Assembly (NCBI GenBank): GCA_013289835.1
Contig: JABCZG010000018.1
Coordinates: 1-64,000 of the forward strand
Source: Acidobacteriota bacterium
GTDB lineage: Bacteria; Acidobacteriota; Terriglobia; Acidiferrales; UBA7541
Length of the DNA stretch: 64,000 nt
Direction of reading: 5' to 3'
In this document: piece by piece, positions 43,385 to 51,306 of the stretch
Layout of the letters: every line of letters starts with the position of its first letter
Position numbering within the stretch: position 1 is the first letter of the stretch
Notes under the pieces: generated by a model
Databases searched by the model: none
What the model was told of the DNA's origin: nothing
Seen by the model: the letters and a program-made list of their open reading frames with translations, nothing else
Translations under genes and position numbers: made by a program

Positions 43385-44062
43385 ATGCCGCTTCCCAGAT
43401 GGGCTTTAGCTTTGGCCGATGATAACGGTCGCTCGGGCAGCATTAACGCCGCCCTGGCCTCGGTGACCTCTTTGCCCAACCTCGACGAGCGGGCGCTGGT
43501 AGCGGAAGCGCAAGCGGGCAACCGTGCCGCGTTTGAGGAACTGGTTCGCCGATTCGACCGCGACGTCCTACGGCTGGCCCTGAATCTGATGAAGCGCCCC
43601 GAAGACGCCCGGGACGTATATCAGGAAGCCTTCCTCAAGGTTTACCGCAATCTCCATCGCTTCCGTTTTGAATGCAGCTTTTACACCTGGCTGTACCGCA
43701 TTGTCACCAACGTCTGCCTCGATCACTTGCGCCGCCGCCAGGCGCGCCCGGAGGATCAGGCGCCCGAGCTGAACGCCGGCGTGCGTGAAGAAGGCATCAC
43801 CGACTTTTTTGAGCGCCAGCGCGAGCACCGCCCAACGTTGGATCCGGAGCGCACTTTCATCGGCAAGGAAATCAAAAATCGCATCGCCCTTGCCATGGAA
43901 CGTCTCTCGCCCCGCGAACGGATTGTTTTCGAAATGAAGCACTATCAAGGCTTGAAACTGCGCGCCATCGGCGACGCGCTCGGCACCACTGAGGAAACCG
44001 TGAAGAATTCGCTGTTCCGCGCCACGCGCAAACTCCGCCAGGAATTGGGAGTGCTCCGATGA
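43385..44062 (+). CDS. ECF-type RNA polymerase sigma factor (RpoE-like)
   Basis: A 225-residue group 4 sigma factor. Region 2 (about 45-115) is AFEELVRRFDRDVLRLALNL...DVYQEAFLKVYRNLHRF, and region 4 (about 165-220) is ALAMERLSPRERIVFEMKHYQGLKLRAIGDAL, with the helix-turn-helix GTTEETVKNSLFRATRKL. The 2-4 linker of about 50 residues is charged. The stop codon overlaps the next start by 4 bases, which is typical of a sigma/anti-sigma pair. Upstream lies an ECF-like promoter at 43206-43240 that may be its own target. Confidence 0.93.
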   Translation: MPLPRWALALADDNGRSGSINAALASVTSLPNLDERALVAEAQAGNRAAFEELVRRFDRDVLRLALNLMKRPEDARDVYQEAFLKVYRNLHRFRFECSFYTWLYRIVTNVCLDHLRRRQARPEDQAPELNAGVREEGITDFFERQREHRPTLDPERTFIGKEIKNRIALAMERLSPRERIVFEMKHYQGLKLRAIGDALGTTEETVKNSLFRATRKLRQELGVLR

Positions 44063-45156
44063 GCGCGCTTGAAAAGAAAGTGAAGTGCCGAGACGTTGCG
44101 CCGCTCCTGGTTTTCTATGTTTGCGATGAAGTGAGCGAAAAAGAACGCAAACAGATTGAGCTCCATCTCGCGAGCTGCAAAGAGTGCTCCGCGCAGCTTG
44201 GCGATGAGCATGAACTCCAGCAGGCCATGATTGCTTCTCCTCAGGCCGCCGATGAGCTCGACGGTTCCGGAATCCTGCTTGCCCAGTGCCGCAGCGAACT
44301 TGCCGAATCCCTTGACGATCTTTCCGCCCCTCCTATTCAGGAACATTGGCGTCCGCTTGGCTGGTTGCGCCGCTGGATGGCGCTGCGACCCGCATGGAGT
44401 GGCGCTGTTTTGGTTCTGTTCGGAATTATCGTTGGCGTGCAAGTAGTTCCTTTCCTGCAAAACGGCCGAGCCAACTCCGGTAGCCAGACCGTGAATGTCT
44501 CCGCCAAGCCGCAAATCACCGAAGAACAACTCTCCAATATGGCGGTTGCCGGCATTAACTTTCCGTCTTCCACCGGCTCCGGCCCGGGCACCGTGCAATT
44601 GCAACTTAGCGCCGAACAACCCATGGTTCTGACCGGCAACGTGGATGATAGCGACATGCGCCGCGTGCTCACCTATGTCGTGGAGAACAGCGACCGCTTC
44701 GACGCCGGCGTGCGCCTCGATTGCATGGACGCCCTGAAGGCCGGGATTGCGGATCAGGAAGTGCGCCGGGCATTGGTCGCCGCCTCTCGCAACGACCGCA
44801 ATCCCGCCGTGCGCATCAAGGCTTTGGAATCGCTTCGGCCCGCCGCCGCGGATGAGGCCGTCCGCCAGGCGCTCCTGGATGCGCTCGAGCACGATGACAA
44901 CCCGGGGGTGCGGGTGGAAGCGGTCAATTTGCTTGTAGGCTCGCTCGATCATGAAGTCGTTGACATGCCGGCTCCGACTCCCGCGCCCGATGTTATCGCC
45001 AATGTTCCCGTGGCGGGGCAGAAGCCTGCTGAGGACGAGTCCATGGAGCGCGTCATCCGCGTGCTGGGGCAGTTGCAGCGGCGCGACCCCAGCCCCTACG
45101 TGCGCTTGCGCAGCGCCGCCGCCTTGCGGCAGATTGGTCCGCGCGAAGTACAGTAG
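44059..45156 (+). CDS. Zinc-finger anti-sigma factor with periplasmic HEAT repeats
   Basis: A 365-residue membrane protein. The N-terminal ZAS-type zinc finger has C10 and HLASCKEC (H36, C40, C43), which binds and sequesters the sigma factor in the cytoplasm. A linker leads to one membrane helix (about 113-133), then a periplasmic part. That part starts with a beta-rich stretch (about 140-205) and ends in HEAT-like helical repeats (about 210-365: SDRFDAGVRLDCMDALKAG, RNPAVRIKALESLRP, DNPGVRVEAVNLLVG, SPYVRLRSAAALRQIG). HEAT repeats on the sensory side are unusual for ZAS anti-sigmas. It is coupled to the sigma gene by an ATGA overlap. Confidence 0.88.
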   Translation: MSALEKKVKCRDVAPLLVFYVCDEVSEKERKQIELHLASCKECSAQLGDEHELQQAMIASPQAADELDGSGILLAQCRSELAESLDDLSAPPIQEHWRPLGWLRRWMALRPAWSGAVLVLFGIIVGVQVVPFLQNGRANSGSQTVNVSAKPQITEEQLSNMAVAGINFPSSTGSGPGTVQLQLSAEQPMVLTGNVDDSDMRRVLTYVVENSDRFDAGVRLDCMDALKAGIADQEVRRALVAASRNDRNPAVRIKALESLRPAAADEAVRQALLDALEHDDNPGVRVEAVNLLVGSLDHEVVDMPAPTPAPDVIANVPVAGQKPAEDESMERVIRVLGQLQRRDPSPYVRLRSAAALRQIGPREVQ

Positions 45157-45181
45157 TTTTTGAATTAGAAAGAGATTCCTT

Positions 45182-46996
45182 TTGGCAATGAGCATCCGCT
45201 CCCCACGAACAACGTCTTCTTTCGCGCGCCACGTACTTCGTTTTCCCGTCTTAGCCTCTTTCTTTTCTTTCGCGCTTCTTCCTTCCATCACTTTTGCTGC
45301 CGGTGAAAAAGAGGCGGAGCTCATTGAGCCCGTACAACCGGGTGACCCAGGTTCGCAGCATGCCTCCGCTGTCCGCACCGGCACACTGGCAACCAGAGAT
45401 GGCTTGACACTTCACCTAACTACCGATCTTGGCTCCGCAAAAATTTTTCAATTGGAACCGGGGGCGGCACCGGTTGTGCGTTACTCCGTTCGAATTGAAA
45501 CCGATGCCCATGGCGCGGCAGCGCAGCAACTGCTTGAGAACTATTCGCTCAAGGCCAAGGCCACAAATTCCGGTGTTGAAATCGCTGGCGCGCTTCCGCC
45601 GCAAGCCGCTCATTCGACCGAAGCGCAATTCTGGGTGCAGTTCGAAGTGACCGTTCCGCGCGGTTTCAGCGTCGACGTGAACACCGATGTAGGCGATATC
45701 GAAGCCCTGGACATCGGCGGCACCGCGAGCCTCCACACGCAGGGTGGGAATATTCGCACCGGCCTCATCGGCAACCCGGATCTCCGCGAGACATCGTCCG
45801 GTCACCCTATGGCTAGACTCGAAACGCAGGGCGGTAACATCCAGGTTCGAGGTGTTGTCGGTGACCTCACCGCCTTCACCGCGGGCGGCCACATCAACGT
45901 GGGCAACGTCGCGGGGGATGCCGCACTACGCACCGGCGGCGGCGACATTCGAGCGGGGCAGATCGCTGGGCGCGCGCAGCTGGAAACGGTTGGAGGGAAC
46001 ATCACCGTGGCGCACGCCGGAAATTTCGTGGACGTCCACACGGGCGGCGGGCAGATTGATTTCGGCGAAGTGCGCAACTCCGTTCATGCCCAGACGGGCG
46101 GCGGTGGTATTCGCGTCATGTACGTTTCCGGCCCGCTGCAATTGGAGTCGAACGGCGGCAGTATCTGTCTGACTCGCGTCGCCGGCGCCGTGCAAGCGGC
46201 CACTTCCGGCGGCACCATCACCGCGTGGATTAATCCCGACCCGGCATCCACAGGCGGCGGCGTGCGCCTGGGCGGCGCCTCACAGCTCGCTTCCGGCAAC
46301 GGCGACATCATCGTTTTCCTCCCGCGAAATCTGTCCGCAAACATTGATGCCACGGTCGCAACCGGCGGCGAGCGCCGCATCGAAGCCGATCCCGCTCTGC
46401 ATCTCGTGATGGTGGCTCCCAGCGCTGGGTCTGGCCCCGCCCACGCCACTGCCATGTTGAATGGCGGCGGCGAACCGCTCAAGCTGCGCACCACCGCCGG
46501 GAAAATCCGCCTCCAGTTTCTCGATTCAGACACCGCCTACCGCGATTCGCTCATCCGCGAGCAGCAAGAGCGCATCAAGCAGCGCCTCGAGGAATATCAG
46601 TACAAGATGGTCAAGATCGGCCCGGATCCGGTTCTCGCTCCCGAGGCGAATTTCAACAACAGCGACTGGCTCGAGACCTGGCTGTACAAACTGGAAATCG
46701 CGTTTTCCGGTGGCCTCCGCGAGGAGCCGGACGATTTCCAGAAGCGCCTCATCTCCCATCCCCGCCCGTCGTATCCCAATCTCGCGCAGCGTGCCGGCCT
46801 GCAAGGCGTCGTGAAACTTCAAGTGCGCGTCAAACAGGATGGCAGCGTCGAAGCCGAAAAAGTTCTCGAAGGCGAGCCCGCGCTCGCCGATGCCGCGATC
46901 TCCGCCGTCAACCAGTGGCGTGCCAAGCCCGCGTGGATGAACGGCAAGCCCGTCGAGGTAATCTCGACCGTGACGTTTAATTTTCAGCTGCACTGA
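45182..46996 (+). CDS. Exported beta-helical (DUF4097-like) protein with C-terminal TonB domain
   Basis: A 604-residue exported protein. A signal peptide (cut near FAA-GE) is followed by a beta-sandwich (about 60-160) and a right-handed beta-helix-like region (about 165-360). That region consists of repeated turns with the pattern TxGGxIxxGxVxGxxxLxT (for example QGGNIQVRGVVGDL, GGGDIRAGQIAGRA). The C-terminal domain (about 515-604) is a TonB C-terminal fold: RPSYPNLAQRAGLQGVVKLQ and VSAVNQWRAKPA-type ending. It lacks a transmembrane anchor and a Pro-rich spacer, so it is not an energy transducer; the TonB-like fold may bind an outer-membrane partner or peptidoglycan. Start TTG (AGAG 7 bases upstream); an ATG at 45188 is the alternative. 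Confidence 0.83.
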   Translation: MAMSIRSPRTTSSFARHVLRFPVLASFFSFALLPSITFAAGEKEAELIEPVQPGDPGSQHASAVRTGTLATRDGLTLHLTTDLGSAKIFQLEPGAAPVVRYSVRIETDAHGAAAQQLLENYSLKAKATNSGVEIAGALPPQAAHSTEAQFWVQFEVTVPRGFSVDVNTDVGDIEALDIGGTASLHTQGGNIRTGLIGNPDLRETSSGHPMARLETQGGNIQVRGVVGDLTAFTAGGHINVGNVAGDAALRTGGGDIRAGQIAGRAQLETVGGNITVAHAGNFVDVHTGGGQIDFGEVRNSVHAQTGGGGIRVMYVSGPLQLESNGGSICLTRVAGAVQAATSGGTITAWINPDPASTGGGVRLGGASQLASGNGDIIVFLPRNLSANIDATVATGGERRIEADPALHLVMVAPSAGSGPAHATAMLNGGGEPLKLRTTAGKIRLQFLDSDTAYRDSLIREQQERIKQRLEEYQYKMVKIGPDPVLAPEANFNNSDWLETWLYKLEIAFSGGLREEPDDFQKRLISHPRPSYPNLAQRAGLQGVVKLQVRVKQDGSVEAEKVLEGEPALADAAISAVNQWRAKPAWMNGKPVEVISTVTFNFQLH

Positions 46997-47084
46997 GCCG
47001 CAGTCTCCTCAGCGCGCGAATTTCGGTTGGGTCCTCGGTCTCGGTTGGTAGGACCTGGCATCTACTCGAAGGGGGTGGAAGGTT

Positions 47085-47849
47085 ATGCTTCGTCATGCTT
47101 CCCGCGCGGCTGCTCTGCTCGTCATGTTCCTCGGTGCGGTCTGGGCTGTTCCCAGTTACGCCATCAGCAAGGAATTCAATCAATCCTATCCGCTGCAACC
47201 CGGCGGCTCGTTCGAATTGCAGAACGTCAACGGCACCGTGGACGTGCAAGGCTGGGACCGCACCGATGTGGAAGTCCACGCCGTAAAAACCGCCAAACAA
47301 AAAGAGTCCGACCTCGACCGCGTCTCCATTGAAGTGGACGCCAAGCCCAGCGCCGTCTCCATTACCACGCGCTATCCGCAAAACGAAGGCGTCGAAGTGG
47401 CCGTCGTCTACACCATTCACGTTCCGCACAGCGCCCGCGTCGAGCATCTCGGCACTGTGAACGGCACCTTGCGCGTCACCGGCGTGGACGCCGTGGAAGA
47501 CCTCCACACCGTCAACGGCGACATCGAAGTCTACGAAGCCGGCGGCAGCATTCACGCGCACACCACCAACGGCAACGTGCGCCTCGAGCTGGCGCGTCTC
47601 CACGAAAAAACCGGCGCGACCGCCGAAACCACGAATGGCTCCCTGGTCCTCGCCGTGCCTTCTGATACCCAAGCCGATCTAGAGGCCCGTTGCTTGAACG
47701 GCAACTTCTTCTCCGAACTTCCTATCGCCATGGAAAGCACGCAGCACCCGCGCGAGATGCACGGAAAACTCGGCCGCGGCGGCGCTCCCATTCAATTGCG
47801 AACCGTGAACGGCGGCATTCGCGTGGTCGTTCTGCGCTCCACCGTCTGA
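47085..47849 (+). CDS. Exported DUF4097-family (adhesin-like) protein
   Basis: A 254-residue exported protein of the DUF4097 'putative adhesin' fold. The signal peptide ends near SYAIS. The body is all beta, with repeats such as NVNGTVDVQGWDRTDVEV, GTVNGTLRVTGVDAVEDL, TVNGDIEVYEAGGSIHAHTTNGNVRLE and ETTNGSLVL. It is a smaller relative of the beta-helical region in the preceding gene. GGAAGG lies close to the ATG. It is the fourth gene of the unit and probably surface- or periplasm-exposed. Confidence 0.88.
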   Translation: MLRHASRAAALLVMFLGAVWAVPSYAISKEFNQSYPLQPGGSFELQNVNGTVDVQGWDRTDVEVHAVKTAKQKESDLDRVSIEVDAKPSAVSITTRYPQNEGVEVAVVYTIHVPHSARVEHLGTVNGTLRVTGVDAVEDLHTVNGDIEVYEAGGSIHAHTTNGNVRLELARLHEKTGATAETTNGSLVLAVPSDTQADLEARCLNGNFFSELPIAMESTQHPREMHGKLGRGGAPIQLRTVNGGIRVVVLRSTV

Positions 47850-47895
47850 CGCTTTTCCATCTGCCGCGTCTAACCACTCAGGAGGATGGGACGAA

Positions 47896-48972
47896 ATGAA
47901 GAAACAATCGATGCTTCTCGCCGCGGTGACGGCTGCGTTCAGCCTAGCGCTGCTCGCCGCGCCAGCCCGCTCTGCAAATCCGCAAAGCCCTGACGACTCT
48001 TCAATCGCACGCTTGTCTCAAAAAATCGCAGCCTTGCAAGCGCAACTTCAGGCCAAGTTGAGCCAGCAGCAGGTTGAATCTGCCCTTCAAGAAGTCGCTC
48101 CCGTGCTGGAGAACTGCAACTTCGATCTCGATCAGGAGAATCAAGCCGTCCAACAGCTCGAGCAACTCCCCAACGTGGAAACCGGCAACATGAGCTTCGT
48201 GATGGACGACGAGGGTTCCAGTTGGCTCGGCGTCGAGACCCACGAAATCACCACCGACAATGCCAAAGAGCTGAAACTCCCCGCCGAACGCGGCGTGCTC
48301 CTCGGCAAAATCGCTCCGGACAGTCCCGCGGCCAAGGCCGGCCTAAAAGAAAAAGACGTGGTCACTGAAGTGAACGGCCAGCGCGTGGAAGGCACCGCGC
48401 AATTTCGACGCATCATTCGCGAGATTCCCGCCGGACGCACCGTGCAGCTCACCGTCTGGCGCGATGGCCGCTCTCAAACGATCAGCGCAATTCTAGGCAA
48501 GGCCGAAGAAGGCCGCCACGGTTTTAAAATCATGGCTCCCACGCCCGGCGCCTTTGCTTTCCGCATGCCAGACACTCCGATGATTCCCGACATTCCTCCG
48601 ATGGAGTGGAATGGAGCGATGATCCTCGGCGGACAACCGCGCCTCGGCATTGACGCCGAAGATCTCAGCGGCCAGCTCGGCACTTTTTTCGGCGCTCCAG
48701 ATGGCGAAGGCATCCTGGTCCGCGAAGTAAATGAAGGCTCCCCCGCAGAGAAGGCCGGCCTGAAAGCCGGTGACGTCATCACCTCCTTCAATGGCGAGCG
48801 CATCCGTTCCGTCGGCGACCTGCGCGAAAAGCTATCCGCGAAGCGCGACGAAAAAGACAAAACCGTTAAGCTGGGAGTTCTGCGCAACAAGAGCGAGGTC
48901 TCACTCACCGTCGAATTGCCGGCTCCGGCCACTCGCAGCAAGAAAATCGTTGCCCATCGCACCAACATTTAA
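47896..48972 (+). CDS. Periplasmic double-PDZ protein without a protease domain
   Basis: A 358-residue exported protein. A signal peptide (about 1-26) is followed by a coiled coil (about 37-65, SRLSQKIAALQAQLQAK-like) and two PDZ domains. PDZ1 lies at about 112-200 (SSWLGVETHEI, then GVLLGKIAPDSPAAKAGLKEKDVV), and PDZ2 at about 248-340 (RLGIDAEDL, then GILVREVNEGSPAEKAGLKAGDVI). No HtrA-type trypsin domain or catalytic Ser/His/Asp set is present, so it is a binding protein rather than a DegP protease. It would recognise C-terminal peptides of misfolded or partner proteins. A good AGGAGG site precedes it and an intrinsic terminator follows. Confidence 0.92.
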   Translation: MKKQSMLLAAVTAAFSLALLAAPARSANPQSPDDSSIARLSQKIAALQAQLQAKLSQQQVESALQEVAPVLENCNFDLDQENQAVQQLEQLPNVETGNMSFVMDDEGSSWLGVETHEITTDNAKELKLPAERGVLLGKIAPDSPAAKAGLKEKDVVTEVNGQRVEGTAQFRRIIREIPAGRTVQLTVWRDGRSQTISAILGKAEEGRHGFKIMAPTPGAFAFRMPDTPMIPDIPPMEWNGAMILGGQPRLGIDAEDLSGQLGTFFGAPDGEGILVREVNEGSPAEKAGLKAGDVITSFNGERIRSVGDLREKLSAKRDEKDKTVKLGVLRNKSEVSLTVELPAPATRSKKIVAHRTNI

Positions 48973-48991
48973 CTTTGGGCCCGTTCAAAAC

Positions 48992-49030
48992 AATGGCCCT
49001 CGTCCAGGTCGGGGGCCATTTTCATTTGCA
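48992..49030 (+). terminator. Intrinsic terminator closing the sigma-to-PDZ unit
   Basis: An 8-bp stem AATGGCCC/GGGCCATT with a 13-base GC-rich loop is followed by TTTCATTT. It lies about 20 bases after the PDZ gene stop, marking the end of the unit that starts at 43385. Confidence 0.75.
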
Positions 49031-49099
49031 AAATCTTTCCGCCACGCTCCTCTGTATATTTAGCGGGCAGGCACTCCTTTACACCTCGTCCGTCGGCAG

Positions 49100-49543
49100 T
49101 TACGATAACGCCCCATCAAACGCCGCATAGTGGTGGTGCTGTTGTTCCGGCTCGTTGAGCGCCGCTCCGTCCCGCTCGACCCACGCGTGCGCCTCAAATT
49201 TTCCACCCTCTTTTCGAATGCCCACGCGCAGGTGAGACTCGATTCCCTGCCGCTCCAGCAGCCACCATAGCGTCAGAGACAGTGCCAGACACGTTGGACG
49301 AAATAATCCGTGCCTCTCTGCGGCGTACACCATGTGCGCGGTCAGCCGCGCGCGTTCGTCGGCATTGGAAGATTTGTTTTTTGTGTTTGAATTCGAAACG
49401 AAGCGCTGTAGCGCCGCTTGCGTCGCGCGAAATCCTCGCCATTGCAAGCTCACCGCAACAACTGGCAACAGAACCATCGCCCGCAGAAAGAGGCTCTGCG
49501 CCGGGCGCTCCAACGCGCTAAATCGCCGGAACCGTTCCCACAT
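49100..49543 (-). CDS. Lasso-peptide B2-type (transglutaminase-like) cysteine peptidase
   Basis: A 147-residue protein like the B2 leader peptidase of lasso peptide clusters. The helical N-terminus (about 5-47) is typical of the family. The papain/transglutaminase-like part has the catalytic Cys in FRPTCLALSL (C85), then His in FEAHAWV (H119) and an Asp in WVERDG (D125). Its start overlaps the end of the B1-type gene by 26 bases, as in other B1-B2 pairs, so the two are translated together. No precursor gene or asparagine-synthetase-like cyclase is visible within several kilobases. Confidence 0.85.
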   Translation of the reverse strand: MWERFRRFSALERPAQSLFLRAMVLLPVVAVSLQWRGFRATQAALQRFVSNSNTKNKSSNADERARLTAHMVYAAERHGLFRPTCLALSLTLWWLLERQGIESHLRVGIRKEGGKFEAHAWVERDGAALNEPEQQHHHYAAFDGALS

Positions 49544-49829
49544 CTGCAGGCAGCACTTCGAGCAAGCCGCTATCCACCAGCCGGCTCAGCAGTTCCACAA
49601 AATTCTCGCGCAGCAATTCCGGTTCAACATCGAACTCCGCCAGCAACTCCTGGTACGCGGCGTCGATGCTCGGTGAAGTCGTCACCAGCTGCCACATCCG
49701 CGTCCCGGTCTCGTCCAATCCGAAATATTGCTCCGTTTCTAGGTTGAGCAGCACGGATTCCTGCTCCAAGATGCGCACCAGCACATGCGCGGGTGTGGCG
49801 GCGCGGTCCACAAACGAAACCATCGTCAA
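49518..49829 (-). CDS. PqqD-like RiPP recognition element (lasso B1-type)
   Basis: A 103-residue PqqD-family protein, the domain that binds leader peptides of ribosomally made, modified peptides. The family pattern is present: SVLLNLETEQYFGLDETGTRMWQL, then helices with SIDAAYQELLAEFDVE and LLSRLVDSGLLE. It overlaps the B2-type peptidase gene by 26 bases. Both form a probable peptide-maturation pair; what peptide they act on is not apparent from this window. Confidence 0.88.
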   Translation of the reverse strand: MTMVSFVDRAATPAHVLVRILEQESVLLNLETEQYFGLDETGTRMWQLVTTSPSIDAAYQELLAEFDVEPELLRENFVELLSRLVDSGLLEVLPADVGTVPAI

Positions 49830-49995
49830 AGCTCCTCAGGGGAGTCGTAGCGCCCATTGGCGCTTCAGCTGGGAGGATGCCCCTGGCGAACTATTCTACC
49901 GGGGATTACCTTCCTTCGCTACACATCGAAGTCTAATCCAATTCTCTTTTCGTCCCGTCGGCCGAATGTCCACACGCAGTGTCTCCGCTGTACTG

Positions 49996-50028
49996 AAAAA
50001 AGGCCGGCCCCGGAACTGCGAGCCGGCC
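49996..50028 (-). terminator. Intrinsic terminator of the TPR-protein gene
   Basis: On the minus strand a 7-bp stem GGCCGGC/GCCGGCC with a 13-base loop is followed by six T. It lies about 27 bases after the TPR-gene stop codon and upstream of the B1/B2 pair, so that pair must have its own promoter. Confidence 0.88.
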
Positions 50029-50054
50029 AGAGAAAGAGTTTCTCGTTTTATTCG

Positions 50055-51212
50055 CTAAGACTTCTTTTTCTTCAGATTAACTTTCGTGTCGATGCCGGGC
50101 GCGATCTGCTGTAGTCCATCGAGGCCCTGCTTCGCTTGTTGGCCCCAAATTCCGTTGGGGTCGAGTTCGATCGCCTTTTGATAGGCCTCAACCGTCCCCG
50201 GCTGAATGACGAACTCCAATTTATCGCCGACTTTTTTCGTCTCTATGGTGCCCACCAAAGCCGTAGCCAAGAGGTACCATGCCTTCGCGTTCTTGGGATC
50301 GAGCTCCGTCGCCTTTTTCAGGGGATCCACAGCTTCCTTCAATCGGCTAGCATTAGACAAGCTGATCCCGAAGTTGAGCCACGCCCCAGCAGCATTCGCA
50401 GGATCCAGTTCTGCACTCTTAACATATGCCTTTTGGGCATCGTCGATTTTCCCCAGTCGGGCGAGGACGTTGCCAAGGTTGTTGTAGTAGCCAGGCACGT
50501 CTGGCTTGAGCGTGATGGCCTGCTGGTAAGCATTCTCCGCCTCCTCATTACGCCCTGCAGTGTCATACGCGTCCCCGAGCTTGACCCAGACCAAGGCTGT
50601 GTTGGGATCCTTCTCAACTAGGTTTTTCTGTGCTTCCAGATACTCGGCGACCGTCTGATTCGAAAGGTCCGCAAGTTTCTGCCTTAGTACATCGCGCTGG
50701 TCTGCGGGTGCCTTTTGCAGGTCTGTTCGGGCCTGCTTCTCCTGCGCAAGAAGGAGGTCACCCGCCGTTACGTGCGCCTTCAGTGCCTCTAAGCTTTTTT
50801 TCATTTCCTCGTTTTTCTTCAGCACTGCCTGAGTCTCAGTGCCCTGCTTAGCCAGGATCTCCTTGAAATTGGCATCCGCTTTGGCATCCGCGCTAGAGGT
50901 GACCTGCACCTTCGCCATCTCATACGTTCCTTGCTTCTCGTTCGGTGGAGGGAACGCCGTAATCGTGACGGTATAAATGCCGGGACGCAGGTTACGCACC
51001 GCGTATTTTCCTTCGCTGTCTGTCTTGGCCTCTGATTTTGCACCCTGGTCGCTCACCGCTTGCACCGTCAGTCCTGCCCACGGCTTGGCGTTCGTGTCTA
51101 AAATCTGTCCGGTGATCGAACTACTCTGGGCAGCGGCCCTCGGTGCAACTACGCTTGCCAGCGCCGCCACAATCAATACGGCGAGCGCCCACGACTGATG
51201 AAAACGCTTCAT
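50055..51212 (-). CDS. Exported TPR protein with carboxypeptidase-regulatory domain
   Basis: A 385-residue exported protein. The signal peptide (cut after AAA-Q, about residue 28) is followed by a CarboxypepD_reg-type beta-sandwich (about 32-115, ITGQILDTNAKPWAGLTVQA and GKYAVRNLRPGIYTVTI). A charged helical linker (about 120-210) and at least four TPR-like repeats follow (for example LVWVKLGDAYDTAGRNEEAENAYQQ, YYNNLGNVLARLGKIDDAQKAYVK, AWLNFGISLSNASRLKEAVDPLKK). It ends in a Lys-rich tail, VNLKKKKS. It probably scaffolds complexes at the cell envelope. The AAGGAG ribosome binding site supports the start. Confidence 0.85.
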   Translation of the reverse strand: MKRFHQSWALAVLIVAALASVVAPRAAAQSSSITGQILDTNAKPWAGLTVQAVSDQGAKSEAKTDSEGKYAVRNLRPGIYTVTITAFPPPNEKQGTYEMAKVQVTSSADAKADANFKEILAKQGTETQAVLKKNEEMKKSLEALKAHVTAGDLLLAQEKQARTDLQKAPADQRDVLRQKLADLSNQTVAEYLEAQKNLVEKDPNTALVWVKLGDAYDTAGRNEEAENAYQQAITLKPDVPGYYNNLGNVLARLGKIDDAQKAYVKSAELDPANAAGAWLNFGISLSNASRLKEAVDPLKKATELDPKNAKAWYLLATALVGTIETKKVGDKLEFVIQPGTVEAYQKAIELDPNGIWGQQAKQGLDGLQQIAPGIDTKVNLKKKKS

Positions 51213-51306
51213 ACCTGATTCTCCTTCTTCACGGGGGAGCCCCGCCCGGAGTCCCTGGGCAGTGGGCCCCATTATCCCTCATCCTGTCCAAATTCCAAGC
51301 GCGGAG

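Noticed and set aside
49830..49995. Lasso precursor peptide upstream of the B1-type gene
   Set aside because: The only short frame is 18 codons from a GTG and lacks a leader/core pattern with Gly1 and Asp/Glu at ring position 7-9.
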